From the NCBI GenBank assembly GCA_014281115.1, contig JACONQ010000008.1:1550001-1614000 (forward strand): 64,000 nt of DNA, in the 5' to 3' direction. This DNA is from Laburnicola sp. R22_1 (lineage: Eukaryota; Ascomycota; Dothideomycetes; Pleosporales; Didymosphaeriaceae). The notes under the pieces are model-generated. The model was given only the letters and a program-made list of their open reading frames with translations, was not told where the DNA came from and ran no database searches. Below, piece after piece: positions 13,165-24,489 of the stretch (position 1 is its first letter; every line of letters begins with the position of its first letter). Both the position numbers and the translations under genes were made by a program.

Positions 13165-14889
13165 TTCTCTTTTCTATAAAGTTTTTAAAGGGGATTAGTA
13201 TCTTTGGGTAAAGTAGTTTAGCCTTAAGCTATTTTTATACTATCTTTATATACTTTAAAGTAATAAAATTATAAGTGCTAGCACTAGTGTCAATTAAGAC
13301 TTATAACCTAAAAGATAACTCTTAGAATATAATTTGTACTAGTAGGACTAGCTAAGGGCCTCTAAATAGCTTAGGGACCCTTACTATCTTATTACCTATA
13401 GGCAATAATTTTAGCTTAGTATCTGTATTTTATAATTAGAATTATAGTTTATCTAAATTAATTAGTTTAGTAGCCCCTATATAAGCTACTAGATTAGGGT
13501 AGTCTACTAGTGTGTATTTAAAGCCTTATTATCTAATAAATTGCCTACCTCTAAATTAAAGTAGTAAGTAATACTAAGTTTATTTAAATCTAAATTATCT
13601 CCTATTTCTATATTTACTTCTATAACTATCTTTTTAGTATAGGAGTAGTAGTGTAAGTGTTTATCTTCTATTTTGCTACACTTAAAGTGGGTATTATTTT
13701 AGATATACTATAACCTAGTCTAATTATAGAGGTTAGAAAAAGAAATAATAGGTTAATTATTAGTAGTAGGTCGAACGTAGGGTGCGGATTTAGCAGGTAC
13801 TACGTATAAGAGCTTTAATCTAAAAGGTAATATCTAGAAAAAGTTCTTATATACGCCTAGAAAGGGTTTATTATATTATTATTTTAAAGAGTACACCTAG
13901 CTACAGTTATCTAGTATTTAATTACTAGGTAGTTAATATTAAGATCTTTTATTTTTCTTTAGAGTATTAATATAAAACTTCTAGTTAATGTAAATTATAA
14001 TTTATCCTTCTAGCTCTTTGCGTCTAGTTTATTCTTTTTAGCTAAGCTTTTAAAAGCCTATGGAAATATTTAAATATCTATTCTATTAGAGAGAAAAACC
14101 TTATAATGCTTTTTGCATATCTATTAGAAAGTAAAGAAATTAAAATTAGTCTCTTCTAGAAATTAAAAGAGTTCTTTAGGTCTATAATCTTCTTTAAAAG
14201 CCTAAATTATTTGATACTAATTTTGCGCAGCCTCTTAAGGCGCACCTTTAACGTAGCTAAAAATAGCTTTTATAAGGTTATTTTAATTATTTATATAGTT
14301 ATTACCTTAGTAAGAGTTTATATTTATCTAAAGCTTATTATATATATCCTCTAGCTAATGTTTAATACTAGGGCTATAATAACTTTTTTTTATAATACTT
14401 ATTAATATTAGGTAGCTTTGTAAAGCGTTCTAGCTTTAATATACTAAAAAAGGTAATAAAAGTATATTTACTTTAGAGTATATTTATCTAGTTACTATTA
14501 GCAAGGTTAGTTTATATATATCTAGAGACTAAAAAGTAGTAAAGAGTTTTATTTAAATATAGAGTAGGCACTATAAGTTAGGATATATATTAGGGTAGAT
14601 ATTAGAGCACACGCTAGAGTGCATATTAGGACGTAACTAGGTAGAATAAGCTCTACTTAGCTATATAAGAGCAGCGTAAACTATATAGTAGATTAAGTAT
14701 TTTAGGCTAAAGTCTTTTAAAGAAATATAAGTATAGTGCTATAAATTATAAATATTTTTAGTAAAAAGAGAGCTTTATTAGAGATAAATAAGTCTACCCT
14801 AATAGTAGTATTATTAGCACTATTAGACTAGGATTAGGATTCTTCCTTTATTATATATATTATAGTATTAGGTGTCTATATCTTAAATA
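13165..14889 (-). pseudogene. Gypsy P gag C-terminal part and protease
   Basis: The minus strand reads as a Gypsy gag that continues directly from 26676. The segment next to transposon C (14889 down to 14820) matches 55140-55200 of the second Gypsy. Near 13300-13250 it reads VLIDTSASTYNFITLKY, an aspartic protease active site of the DTG/DSG type with Ser in place of Gly; a G-to-A change explains this. The reading then runs to about 13170 and is lost. In a Gypsy element this protein forms the particle, and the protease cuts the polyprotein. Many Gln codons are stops. Confidence 0.7.
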
Positions 14890-14940
14890 ACGTGGTTTAC
14901 TAGCGAGTGACCCACACTAGTAAGCGCGCCACCTTTGCCA
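14890..14940 (+). repeat. Left terminal inverted repeat of C
   Basis: The 51 bp are inverted at 26625-26675. They start ACGTGGTTTACTAGCGAGTG and end CACCTTTGCCA. The differences from the right copy are transitions, as RIP would make. A TA lies just outside at 14888-14889. Confidence 0.85.
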
Positions 14941-15003
14941 ATACTCCACCAAACCATTTTATTCATTATTAGACTGCGTCGCAACACTACTTAAAAATAT
15001 ATA

Positions 15004-15826
15004 CTAAGTTAATGCATCTAATTTAGATTCTTCCTCTTTAACTCCCTAGTAGGTTTGCGCATTGTGTCTAGGTTACCTGCAGATGCCACAACGCTGTTGA
15101 GTTAATGGCCCTGTTGCAGCGCGACTAGTACCTAATAACTATTTACCCTTCTTCTGTCCACTAGCGTTCTTAGGAGTGGCTAGCTAAGATCTCTCTGCTA
15201 CTGTAAGTGATCCCTAATGCTGGATATATCTCCTTTTACGCGATTTTCGCCTTGTAGTCTCCTTAATTGTCTTGCGAAGGCCTGCAATTTCATCTAACAC
15301 TAGTACCTAACTATGCATTGCACTTAGAGCGCCTTTTTTAAGCTTCTTAAGCACCTGCATAGTTAAAGTTAGTGATAAATCAAAGTGATCTCTAATTTTC
15401 TTGCGAACTAGTATTAATTGCGTCTCAAATTCGCGTAGGTTACTTGGTGTTTTAGACTCCTAGGTGGTAGGCTCTTTAATGGGCAGACTAGGTATAGGGA
15501 TGCGAATGTTAAGGTGCTGCAACACCTCCTCTGGATTCAATAGGACTAGCCCAGCATCGCGAAAACCACCCTTAATTATCTCTGCAGAGAAAACCTTTAA
15601 AAACGCGGTTTTAAAGGCTAGGTGGAACTTAATCTTTGTAATGTGGGTTATTAGCCAACGCGCTAAGCCCGAGATCTTAGCACTATATGCCTTCTTTAGC
15701 GGGGAGAAATAGCCCATATTTAATAGCTGCAGTAGGTGTAACAAATGTGGCAGCATACAGAGAGTAATAATCTTATGTTCCTTGCAGTAATCCTAGAACT
15801 TAATTAAGTTATAGCTCTTATAGCTA
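15004..15826 (-). pseudogene. Transposon C transposase, C-terminal part
   Basis: This is the continuation of the N-terminal part at 25749-26610. Removing A+B with one TA copy joins the codons in frame (VIN, then SYKSYN in place of the usual DGHxSH). A 98-residue piece, 15460-15756, is still open: MLPHLLHLLQLLNMGYFSPL is the PPHSSHLLQPLDVG block that carries the third catalytic Asp, here changed to Asn. The tail continues in frame past the stop at 15460 to a CCHC-like knuckle (QQRCGICR, then PRHNAQTY, where the last Cys is lost) and ends at TAG 15004-15006. Confidence 0.8.
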
Positions 15827-15845
15827 CTGTGCCTGTGCGCGTAAC
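15827..15845 (+). repeat. Outer terminal inverted repeat, A side
   Basis: The 19 bp are identical to the reverse complement of 25728-25746. Inside it A has a second motif, ACCCACGTCGCGTAACAACC, that also occurs inverted near 17910-17940. Confidence 0.85.
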
Positions 15846-15924
15846 AACCCACGTCGCGTAACAACCCAGGAACACCAAAACACCAGACAAGCTCCAAACT
15901 TCAACGCGTTATAACTCCACCACC

Positions 15925-17802
15925 ATAGCACCAATTGACAATGCGCTCGCAGCAATCAAATCGCTTAAACCAGGAGAACAACTTATATACCAGAAAATTG
16001 CTCGCCAGTTTGGTGTACCGCACAGTACGCTGCGCCAAAGACACTAAGGCTGTCAGCGCCCACGGGAAGCTAAGCATCGCGATCAACAAGTACTCAGCCC
16101 ATAATAAGAGTTAGGGCTCGTGAGCTATATTAAAGACCTTACAAAGAGAGGGCTGCCTCCTATAAGAGAGATGATACAAAATTTCGCATCCTTAACAGCC
16201 ACAGAGCCCGTAAGCGACGCTTAGGTTACCCGCTTTCTTAACTAACACGGCCACCATCTCATCTCTAAATAGACATCTGGAATTAACTCTCTCCGCCACA
16301 ACGCTGATTCAAACGTTAAGTATAAGCTATACTTTGACTTACTACATTAGAAGATAAAGCAGTACAATATACAGCCGCGCTATTCCTACAATATGGATAA
16401 GAAGGGCTTTATAATAGGTATAATAGAACACTTAAAACAAGTGTTCAGCCGTTAGATATGGGAGCGAAAAGAGGTGTAGGCAGCACTCCAAGATGGCTCT
16501 CGTAAATAGATCACCCTCTTAGCAGCTGTCTGCGCTAATGGGGAGGCTCTACCGCCAGGTCTCACCTATTAGTCGGCAAACAGCTTACTGTAGGCAGCTT
16601 GGGTGGACGCCATTAAAGCTGGGCAACACGACGTCTTTGTAGCTTTATCTCCATCTGGATGGACGAATAACGACATTGGTTTAGCGTGGCTAGAGCAGGT
16701 ATTTGATTGCTGCATGAAGCAGAAAGCGCGTTGTGGGAGAGACTGGCGTCTCCTTATACTTAACGGCCATGGCAGTCACCTTACAAAGGAGTTTATTGAC
16801 TACTGCGAATCCTATCGCATACTCCTAGCCGTATTTCCCCCTCACTCTACCCATACGCTTCAACCTCTCGACGTCGTTATGTTTAAACCTCTCTCCACCG
16901 CCTACTCTAAGGAGCTCTCTACCCACCTCCAGAGGAGCCAAGGGCTAGTACTAGTTAAGAAGGGGGACTTTTTCCCACTGTTCTGGAGAGCGTGGGAGTC
17001 CTCATTTAAGATAGAGACTATCCTTAAGTCCTTTGAAGCTACTGGTATATGGCCTATGGACCCAGAGGTTATACTCAAACGCTTTAAGAGAGAGAGCTCT
17101 AGGAAGCAAGATGAAGGCGAAGCAGGCCCCTCAGCGCTTAAGGAGAGCGACTGGCGTCAGATAGAGCGTCTCGTACGCTCTACAGTAAAGGATACTACAG
17201 CAGAAGAGTTAAAGTCGCTCTCCCAAACGCTCCACGGACTCCAAGTACAAAACAAACTGCTACACCATAAGAACGATGGCCTAAGAGAGGCTCTCACTGC
17301 TAAGAAGAAGCATAAGAAGCGCGGCAAACCTCTTAACTTATAGTAGCGCCAGGAGTACTATAGTAGTGCCGTCTTCTAGTCTCCGCGCAAGATTAGAGAG
17401 GCACGTGCACAAGAGACAGTGAAGTAAAGGGAAGAGTATAATGGGCAGCTTGCAAAGGCTAATAGGAAGGAGCTTTAAGCTGCTACTAAGCTACTCTAAG
17501 AGCAGGAGGCAGAGGAGAGGCGTGTGGCGAGAGAGGCAGCCAAGGTGGTGAGGGAGAAGGAGAAGGCTGACAAGGCAGCTGAACGCGAGCGCCAGAAGTC
17601 AGCTCGCAACGCTAAAAAAGCTATACAACTATCCTAAAAGGGCAAGCGCAAGGCCTTAAAAGCCTCTACTCAAGCTAACAAGCGTCAGAAACAACGTAGT
17701 GCTAGTGCAGCTGCTAAGGAGGCATCACAGGCTGCATTAGCTGCCCCAGCTTTTACCACCTACTATGGCCGCAACGTTAACCTTCTAAGTAAATTTAGAT
17801 AG
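15925..17802 (+). pseudogene. Transposon A transposase (pogo/Fot family)
   Basis: A single frame of 625 codons runs from 15925 to TAG at 17800-17802 with no indels seen but about twenty in-frame stops, nearly all where Gln or Trp is expected. The first codon is ATA where B has ATG, so the start itself was hit (G to A). Near the start is a psq-type helix-turn-helix (YQKIARQFGVPHSTLRQRH). The DDE core has SYNMDKKGF near 16390, LILNGHGSH near 16755 (Asn for the catalytic Asp) and HSTHTLQPLDVVMF near 16845. Codons 227-472 (16603-17343) remain open, giving 246 residues. A basic, Lys- and Ala-rich coiled-coil-like tail follows. The protein would cut and paste the element at TA sites, but no functional product is possible. 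Confidence 0.85.
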
Positions 17803-17904
17803 TACAAATTAATCGCATGCCTTTATTTACTACTCTACTACAAAATCTTGTAATAATAGCTATTATAGCTGTTATAATACCCTTATTTTTAAAGTAGTGA
17901 GCGC

Positions 17905-17985
17905 GTTGTTCCTGGGTCGTTACGCGACGTGGGTCGTTAACGTGTCCGTGCGCGTGATGCACGGATTCGCGTGATGCACGCACAA
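17905..17985. repeat. Junction of the inner ends of A and B
   Basis: Positions up to 17940 (CTGGGTCGTTACGCGACGTG onward) are the inverted match of A's left end at 15840-15880. Positions from 17941 (ACGTGTCCGTGCGCGTGATG) are the inverted match of B's right end at 25690-25727. The terminal bases that both elements should carry (reverse complement of CTGTGCCTGTGCGCG) are missing on both sides. This marks a deletion or aberrant joining of two ends. Confidence 0.75.
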
Positions 17986-18094
17986 CACCATAACAGCTCT
18001 ACGAGAAATGAGGCTATAGAGCCACATATAGTAGCGAATATTGCAAGATTTTTTAGTGGAGTGCTCTATTAATGCTTGCAATTAACCTGCGCTA
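17986..18094. other. 3' untranslated end of transposon B
   Basis: A short non-coding stretch between B's inner end and its stop codon. It has no recognisable feature beyond sequence shared with the equivalent part of A near 17805-17900. Confidence 0.4.
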
Positions 18095-18850
18095 CTAATA
18101 TTTACTTAGAAGCTTAACGTTGCGGCCGTGCCGCGTAGTCTTGGGTGGAGCTGCTAATGCGGCACCTAAGGCCTCCTTAGTAGCTAGAGCGTCAACCACA
18201 CGTTTCTGACGCTTGTTGCTTTGTATAGATAGCTGCGAGGCCTTTCTCTTACCCTTTTGGGCAGATTGTAGAGCTTTTGCTGCGTTAGCTGCCTCCTTCT
18301 AGCAAGCGCGCTCTGCAGCCTTCTTAAGCCTCTCCTTCTCCCTAGCTACTTTGGCTGCCTCCCGCGCCACACGCTTCTCCTCTGCAATTTTCTCCTTGTA
18401 TAGCTTAGCTGCCTTCCTCAACTTAGCTGTCTCAGCTTTTTGAAGCTTCTGCTCCTTCTCCTCTTGCTCCTTCACAGACTGGCATACGCGAGCCTCCCTA
18501 ACCTTACTTAGTGACCAGAAAACTGCTCCCCCATGGTACTCCTGACGTTGTTGAAGATCTAGAGGCTTGCCTTTCTTCTTATGCTTCTTCTTAGTGGCAA
18601 GAGCTTCTCTTAATCCAGCATTCTCGTGGTGGAGTAGCTGAACTTTAGCTAAGATATAGTGGAGTGAGCGACTAAGCTTCTGCGCGTCCTTCCTACTCTG
18701 TTGCTCTGTAGCTCGTACAAGGCGATCTAGCTCACGCCAGTTGCCCCTACTAAGTACTTACTCAGAGCTCTCTCGTGATCCCTGGTCATCATCCTGTGTG
18801 GTTTTCTTGAATCTTTTGAGTATAACTTCTGGGTTGAAAGGTGATATACT
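18095..18850 (-). pseudogene. Transposon B transposase, C-terminal part
   Basis: This continues the frame from 24490 after removal of the copia element and one ATACT copy. The codons across the site read KATSISPFNPEVILKRF, matching A's EATGIWPMDPEVILKRF. The whole B frame is then 622 codons plus TAG (18095-18097) with no indel. The tail is rich in Lys, Glu, Arg and Ala and probably a coiled coil (EEKEQKLQKAETAKL region near 18440). Few stops interrupt this half (near 18750 and 18300). Confidence 0.85.
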
Positions 18851-19019
18851 TGTAAGCAGTTGGGTAGTATGTGTAGAAAGTGTATATCGTAGAAGTATCT
18901 GTGTTCAGATGTGTATATGCCTGTGTATCGTACATGGAGTGATCAGAGGCTCGTATATAGTAGGCGAGCTGACTTATGAGACTAATGTCGTCATGTGACA
19001 TAGCTCTAGGCTGCTTACA
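18851..19019 (-). repeat. 3' LTR of the young copia
   Basis: 169 bp, 168 of them identical to the 5' LTR. It is preceded on the minus strand by the polypurine tract. Confidence 0.95.
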
Positions 19020-19030
19020 CACCCCCTTTA
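19020..19030 (-). promoter_or_regulatory. Polypurine tract of the young copia
   Basis: The minus strand reads TAAAGGGGGTG just before the 3' LTR, which fits the plus-strand DNA primer of an LTR retrotransposon. Confidence 0.75.
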
Positions 19031-19483
19031 GGTTCGAACGCATGTTTGAAGCTGATATTGGCTATAGGTCCCCCTCTGCCTTTGTATGGCAGCTGCATTT
19101 AGGTTGAGAACTAGTCTCTGTATTGGTGCAGTCCCAGGTAGGTAGCCGTCCGCCGTCGCAGTGTTGGTGGACCTCGCTCTATACTACAGGCGTCCCTGAT
19201 AGTAGGACGTCTCCCAGAGCTAGTATTGAGATCCTTATTACTTCGCGTTCTGTGCTGAGGTTGATGAGCCTTGTAGGTGGAGCTTGATACATGATGCGAG
19301 CATGTTTGCTCTATGTATAAAGGTAAAATACAGCGTAAAGCTGAGTACATAATAGAGCTGAGTAAAGTGTAGGGGTACAGCGTAGAGCTGTGTACAGGAT
19401 AGAGCTTAGTAAATATATAGCCTCGTTAAACCTGTAAAAACCACATGGGAGAAACCAGGAAGAGTACTATACTGTAGGGAAGC
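19031..19483 (-). other. 3' untranslated region of the young copia
   Basis: About 450 bp lie between the pol stop and the polypurine tract. A short imperfect repeat containing CAGCGTA(A/G)AGCTG occurs near 19330 and 19379. No gene is supported here; open frames in this stretch look like chance. Confidence 0.6.
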
Positions 19484-22400
19484 TCATTTAGAAGGAAATG
19501 GTTGAAAATGAAGAAGAGAAACCCAGTTTTCGTGCTTCTGCCTAGGTAGCAGCTTGGTGAGGCCGTCAGCTGGTTGACAGCTTGTCTGGATGTATGAGAG
19601 GTTGATGTTGTTGGATTGAGCTTCTTGGCGTAGCCAGTGATGATGGATATCGACGTGCCGTACAGTAGTCTTAAGACGAGGCGTAGTAGAGGTGAGAAGC
19701 CGGATAGTCTGCTGATTGTCACAGTATAGAAGGCGTTCATGATCTGGATCAAAGCCAATTTGTTCAAAGACTCTCCACCACCAGATCAGTTCGGTGCCTG
19801 CAGACGATGCGGCGACCAGCTCTGCTTCTGTAGTGGACTTGGTGATACAGCGTTGGAGTGTTGCTTTCCAGTCTATAGGTCCGCCAAATAGGAAGAAGAT
19901 GTAGCCTTGTGAGCTCTTGCGTGTGATCTTATCATCGGCGTACGACGCATCTGTTGCTCCAAAGAACTCAGGCTGAGTCTGGTTGGCTATATAGACTGAT
20001 TCGTTTGAGATAGAGGCTGTGTAGTAGAGAGCTCGATCTTTGGTGCCTAGCAGGTAGGCGATTGTCTGGTAGGCTGCGTCGAGATGACGTGAAGATGGAT
20101 TCGTGAGAAACTCAGCTAGTTTAGAATGAGCTTTCGAGACATCAGGTTGGGTAGCTCCAGCCGCGTAGCCTATAGAGCCTACAAGCTGGGCATATCTGTG
20201 CTTAGTGAAGTCATTTGCCTGATCCTTGGACGGTAATAGCTCTTCTAGAGGTAGTGGGGTAGCTGGTAACTTCGTGTATGGCTTTGGTGAAGGATACTTC
20301 TGTGCCAGCTTCTCGATATATGAAGCTTGTGATAGCCAGATAGAGCCATTCTTACGGTCTCTATGCGTTTGAATGCCACAGAACGTTTGAAGCTCTCCTA
20401 GAGATCGAATCTCATATCGGCGCAGGAGCTTCTGCTCGAATTCATGTAGTGCAGCCTTGTGGGCTGGTAGGCAGAGTACGACAATGTCATCCACATAGAA
20501 GAAGACTAGAAGCTTGTCATTCTTCCATAGACAAGGAACGTCTTTGACTTCGCGTAGGCCTAGCTCAGTGAGCGTCTTAATGAGCTCTTGATACCAGAGT
20601 AGTGGTGAGGTCTTTAGGCCGTATAGAGCTCGACGTAGTCTCCATAGATGGTCAGGGTCAGAGAATCCTTCTGGTGAGTGACAATAGACTGGTGTCACGA
20701 GCTGAGCGTTTGTGAATGCGTTGACAGCATCATATTGACGGATTTCCATGTTAAAGTAGGCAGCTATAGCAACTAGAGCTCGGAATATTCGAACAGCTAG
20801 AGTGGCTGCGTAGGTATCCTCGGTAGTCGCCTGTAGATCGCCTCGTACGCAGATACGGGCCTTATATTTCGTAAGGTAGCTTTGATCATCAAGCTTGTAC
20901 TTGAAGACCCACATTAATGGGAGGACCTCTTGGTCTTGCGGGTTGAACTCCTGCCAGGTAATCCTCTCATACGTGCCTTTTTGCTTCACGTTGCTAATTT
21001 CTTGTTTCATAGCCTGGAGGAAGCCTTCCCTATGTGGAGATGGCATTTTCATCACATCTCTATAGAGACGCGGCTCAGGAGGTAGCTCGGTGTAGTGAAA
21101 TCGTGTTTTTAATGCTGTAGCTGAGGCTGCTACGTATGCTGACCAGTATGTGCTAATGAAGAAGCTGCTACTCTTCTGAGATGGCTTTCTAGATCTTGTT
21201 GACCCTTCAGGTAGTATGTGAGACTGACGAAGGTTGCTATCAATCAGTTCTCGATTCTCTGCTTGGTTCGAGTCCGTTCGTGAGACAGAATCTGATGTTT
21301 CACGTTTGCGCTTCTTTGAAGATGTGGATAGCGGCAGTGAGCTAGTTGGTGTAGCTGATAGTGAGCATGGTGAGTTGTTATGAGGTGAGCCCCGTGAGCT
21401 GCTGTGAACCTCAGTAGTCTCTGTTCGACTCGGTGTTGGAAGCTGCTGATAGTGACTTCTTGTCTGGTGTTGGGTTGTTGTTACTCTTTGCGTCAATTGG
21501 CTTTGCTCTGTAATAGCAGCAGTCTGGCTGGACTGGTCTAGATCTGATGTGAGCTCGTCTTCAGATGAATCTTCTGTAGAGCTGTCTTGGCTGCGTATTG
21601 AAGGTAGTTGATACTTGTGGGCGAATTGCTCTAGCTTAGAGCCTTGTAGGAGCGGATCTGCTTCATCGTGTGGTTGATAGAAGAGGTCTTCTCGGAAGGT
21701 AACGTCTCTCACACGAATGACTTTGCCTCCATAAGCTCGGCTTCTCGCCTTGGGCATCCAGATTTGGTAGATGTTTGACGAGTTGTAGCCAACTAGGTAT
21801 CCTACTAAAGCTCGAGGACTGAGCTTGTCTGTTCGTGGTATCTGCTTGCGCAGTGCGTATGCTCGGCAGCCATAGACGCGTAGGTGAGCAATTGACGGTT
21901 TCTTGCCGTAGGCAATTTCGAATGGTGTTTTCCAGCCTAGTAATCGCGTGGGTGTGCGATTGAGCAGGTATGCTGCTGTGGGGTAGATCTCAGAGCCAAG
22001 TGCTAGAGGTAGGTTTGAGGTGATCCTTATTGAACGACTTCTCTCGATGAGACTCCTGCCTGAGCGCTCTGCTGAGCCGTTCTGCTCTTTAGTGTGTGGA
22101 GCTCTGATCTGTAGCTTGATGCCTTCTCTCTGACAGTAGTCTCTAGCAGAGTCGTCTGCCAGGCCATATCCTCGCTCATTGTCAGCAATGAGAAAGGTGA
22201 CAGTTGTGTTGAATTCTCGTTTGATCGTTCGATCTAGTCGTCTAATAATAGATAGTAGCGTAGGCTTGTCTCGTCTAGGTATCGTGTAGACGAAATGGAA
22301 CTTCGAGAATAGGTTAAACCCGTGGAAGATATATTGATCACCGTTGTAGGCTCTTGTGTCAAGCTCAATTAGGTCGATAGCGATAGTTTTAAAGGCTCGG

Positions 22401-23218
22401 GTTGCCCCTATCTTATGGCCTATTCGACGCGAGATAATCTGATGTGCTTTGCTTTGTAGGCATTCTTCGCAGTCAACTATTTGAGGAGCAGTTCCAGTAG
22501 CTGGCTGTATGCCTGTCACGTGACTTGACAGTTGGTCAATCGCATTATTACTTGGATGTCCCATAAGGACATGGAGCTGGGCCTTGCTTAGCGATCTTGA
22601 TTTAGGCGGTAGGGCTGAGTACTGTGGCCGACGTTGATGGGTAGCGAATGTTTGAAGCTGAGTAGATTGGGTAGATGGAGGATCAGTTTGATGGACTACT
22701 AGCCAGTGACCACCTAGCCTAGTGAGGCTAGCAATGTCTTTAACTCGTGACCCTGATAAGTTGGACTGATATAGAGTGTTTCTTCCTGAGTCGAAATGGA
22801 CGTTTGACGATAATAGTTGGGCTAGAGAGACTAGGCTTGTAAAGAAGCTTGGTATTAAGGCGACGCGCTTGAGCTTTGTCTTTCTCTGTCCTTGAGACGT
22901 CGATAGGAGTATCTCAACTTCTCCCTATGCCTGAATAGCCATCTCTGTGCCTCCTGCGAGGACAACATCGTCTGGCGATGCAGGAGCCTTCTATTGGAAC
23001 TTGGTAGGATTGTTGCAGATGTGGATATCAGTGGCTGGATCTAGCGTCCATGAGTGGAGGAGCGGGAAGTGTTGTAGTGTTGGCCCGTTATTGAATGCCG
23101 ATAAGTAGACAGCGTAGGCTTCATGGGGAAGGTCGGCTGCAGGTGCATCGCCTGCGTCGATTTCTATCGAATCAGGTTCTAACCCGTGGCTCCTTTGAAC
23201 CCTACGCTTCTTATAGCG
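19484..23218 (-). pseudogene. pol: pol of the young copia (protease, integrase, reverse transcriptase, RNase H)
   Basis: Pol lies in the same frame as the main part of gag, as one long frame broken by TAG at 23219-23221, 22991-22993 and 22925-22927. The protease region near 23010-23055 reads LDPATDIHICNN. From 22564 the frame is open for 1026 codons. Counting from that ATG, the His/Cys pre-integrase motif has CEEC at 32-35. Integrase has Asp64, Asp128 and Glu166. Reverse transcriptase carries YKARICVRGD and YVDD (690-693). RNase H has TDASYADD near 871 and the HHHWLRQE end. The stops look like CAG to TAG changes. A Ser/Thr/Gln-rich linker (about 310-470) separates integrase and reverse transcriptase, as usual in copia elements. 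Confidence 0.9.
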
Positions 23219-24234
23219 CTAATTCTTTTCCCAAATCTTGTTTAGTATGCCTTTCGTATCCTTGGCTTCGTATTCAACTATCTTCTTGGCTTTTTCAGGG
23301 TTTTCGACGAATCCTCCTCTGCGCTGTGAGGTGTCGATGTACGGACACTGTCCCCAATAGTGTAGATCCCCACAGAGACATGGCTTTGATGGCTTTGATG
23401 GCTTGTCCTGATGAGGTCTCTTTCTGTTGTTTTGTCTATATGGAGACTCCTCTTGATTCAATGTAGCTGCAAATGCTTCGCCTTGGATAGTTGATTTTGT
23501 TGCGGTCGTACGATAGTAGCGCAGGTATCCTGCTAGTAGTTCAGGTAGTGTTGGCTGGATAGAGTCGCTATCTGAGGCAGTTGAGATAGTTTCCGCGTTG
23601 AATACTGTGATGGCGATAGTAGCAGCGTAGCCAGGGTCGATCTGCCTGATAGCTCGAATGAGGTCCTTGTGAGGTCGGTAGCCATGCGTCTCTGGTAGCT
23701 TGAGTTGTTTGGCCCTGTTGTAGGCAGCAAGAAAGGTGCTACACCACTCCTCTAGATTCTCTCTACGAGCATGCAGTACTTTGGCAGTATTGTAGGCTTT
23801 CTGGACCTGATATTCTCGATCAGCTGTTGTAGGGCTGTAGAGCTCCTGTAGCATCTTGAGCTGATCGTGGAGGGACTTTTGGTCCTTGATTTGATAGACT
23901 AGGTCCTGAGTAATAGTGTTAGCTACGTGCGCTTCAATTTGGCCAATCTTATCTTTAGTTCGTCTGTATTCCTTAAGCTCCCTATAGTAGAGACTTATTT
24001 CCTGATTGTACTGCGCTCGAGCTTCAGTAGTAGGTTCTGTCGCTGGCGATCCGTCTTCATTGACAGTTTGAAGCTGGGCAGGTTGCTGAGGCTTGCTGAG
24101 CGTCGATGGGGGTGACAGATCTGGATTAATATATCCCCATACGTCTCCAGCCTCTGCGAGCCTTTGACAGTATAGATCCATAGTTCCCAGTTGTGTGGAC
24201 CGTGAAGGATGATCGAAGAGCTGGCCTTTGACAT
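23219..24234 (-). pseudogene. gag: gag of the young copia
   Basis: The natural start is the ATG at 24232-24234 (MSKASSSIILHGPHNWELWI), which matches copia gag N-termini. The frame shifts near 24157: the sequence lacks one base, so downstream gag (EAGDVWGYINPDLSP onward) lies in another frame, open to TAG at 23219-23221. The shifted frame holds a gag domain and a contracted zinc knuckle, CLCGDLHYWGQC (C-x-C-x3-H-x4-C), near 23340. Gag forms the virus-like particle and binds the RNA. The missing base would prevent normal translation unless it is bypassed. A longer upstream reading in the downstream frame begins at a TTG and is unlikely to be used. Confidence 0.85.
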
Positions 24235-24308
24235 GGCAAGATAGAGTAGGCTCGATCAACGGATAGGTAGGTAGGGAGTCAATGTATGTATATGAGTGCG
24301 GATTAGGC

Positions 24309-24320
24309 CGGGCTCATAAC
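24309..24320 (-). promoter_or_regulatory. Primer binding site, half initiator-Met tRNA type
   Basis: Directly after the 5' LTR the minus strand reads GTTATGAGCCCG. TTATGAGCCC is complementary to the anticodon stem-loop of initiator Met tRNA (GGGCUCAUAA), the half-tRNA primer known from Ty5 and Drosophila copia. This is better supported than a 3'-end tRNA match, which I do not see. Confidence 0.8.
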
Positions 24321-24489
24321 TGTAAGCAGTTGGGTAGTATGTGTAGAAAGTGTATATCGTAGAAGTATCTGTGTTCAGATGTGTATATGCCTGTGTATCG
24401 TACATGGAGTGATCAGAGGCTCGTATATAGTAGGCGAGCTGACTCATGAGACTAATGTCGTCATGTGACATAGCTCTAGGCTGCTTACA
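24321..24489 (-). repeat. 5' LTR of the young copia
   Basis: 169 bp with TGTAAGCAG/CTGCTTACA ends. It is followed on the minus strand by the primer binding site. The promoter of the element should lie here; TATATAC motifs are visible but no element was tested. Confidence 0.95.

Larger units (their letters stand above)
18851..24489 (-). mobile_element. Young Ty1/copia retrotransposon, 5639 bp
   Basis: Two 169-bp LTRs (18851-19019 and 24321-24489) begin TGTAAGCAG and end CTGCTTACA. They differ at one base only (18975 T against 24445 C), a CpA-to-TpA type change. A perfect 5-bp target duplication ATACT flanks the element (18846-18850 and 24490-24494). A primer binding site, polypurine tract, gag and pol are all present on the minus strand. 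Base composition is close to balanced, in contrast to the RIP-degraded surroundings. It lacks an intact polyprotein: one base is missing in gag and three TAG codons lie between gag and integrase. Confidence 0.95.

Noticed and set aside
15464..16089. Open frames opposite transposases C and A
   Set aside because: They lie antisense to, or in a different frame from, recognised transposase readings.
18741..19043. Open frames of 84-85 residues on both strands across the copia 3' LTR
   Set aside because: They span the LTR boundary and the disrupted transposase B; the LTR part recurs in the other LTR (24256-24471). Not genes.
19426..19767. 113-residue open frame on the minus strand
   Set aside because: It overlaps the copia RNase H end in another frame and has no family resemblance.
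23095..23466. 123-residue plus-strand open frame
   Set aside because: Antisense to copia gag and protease, with no family resemblance.
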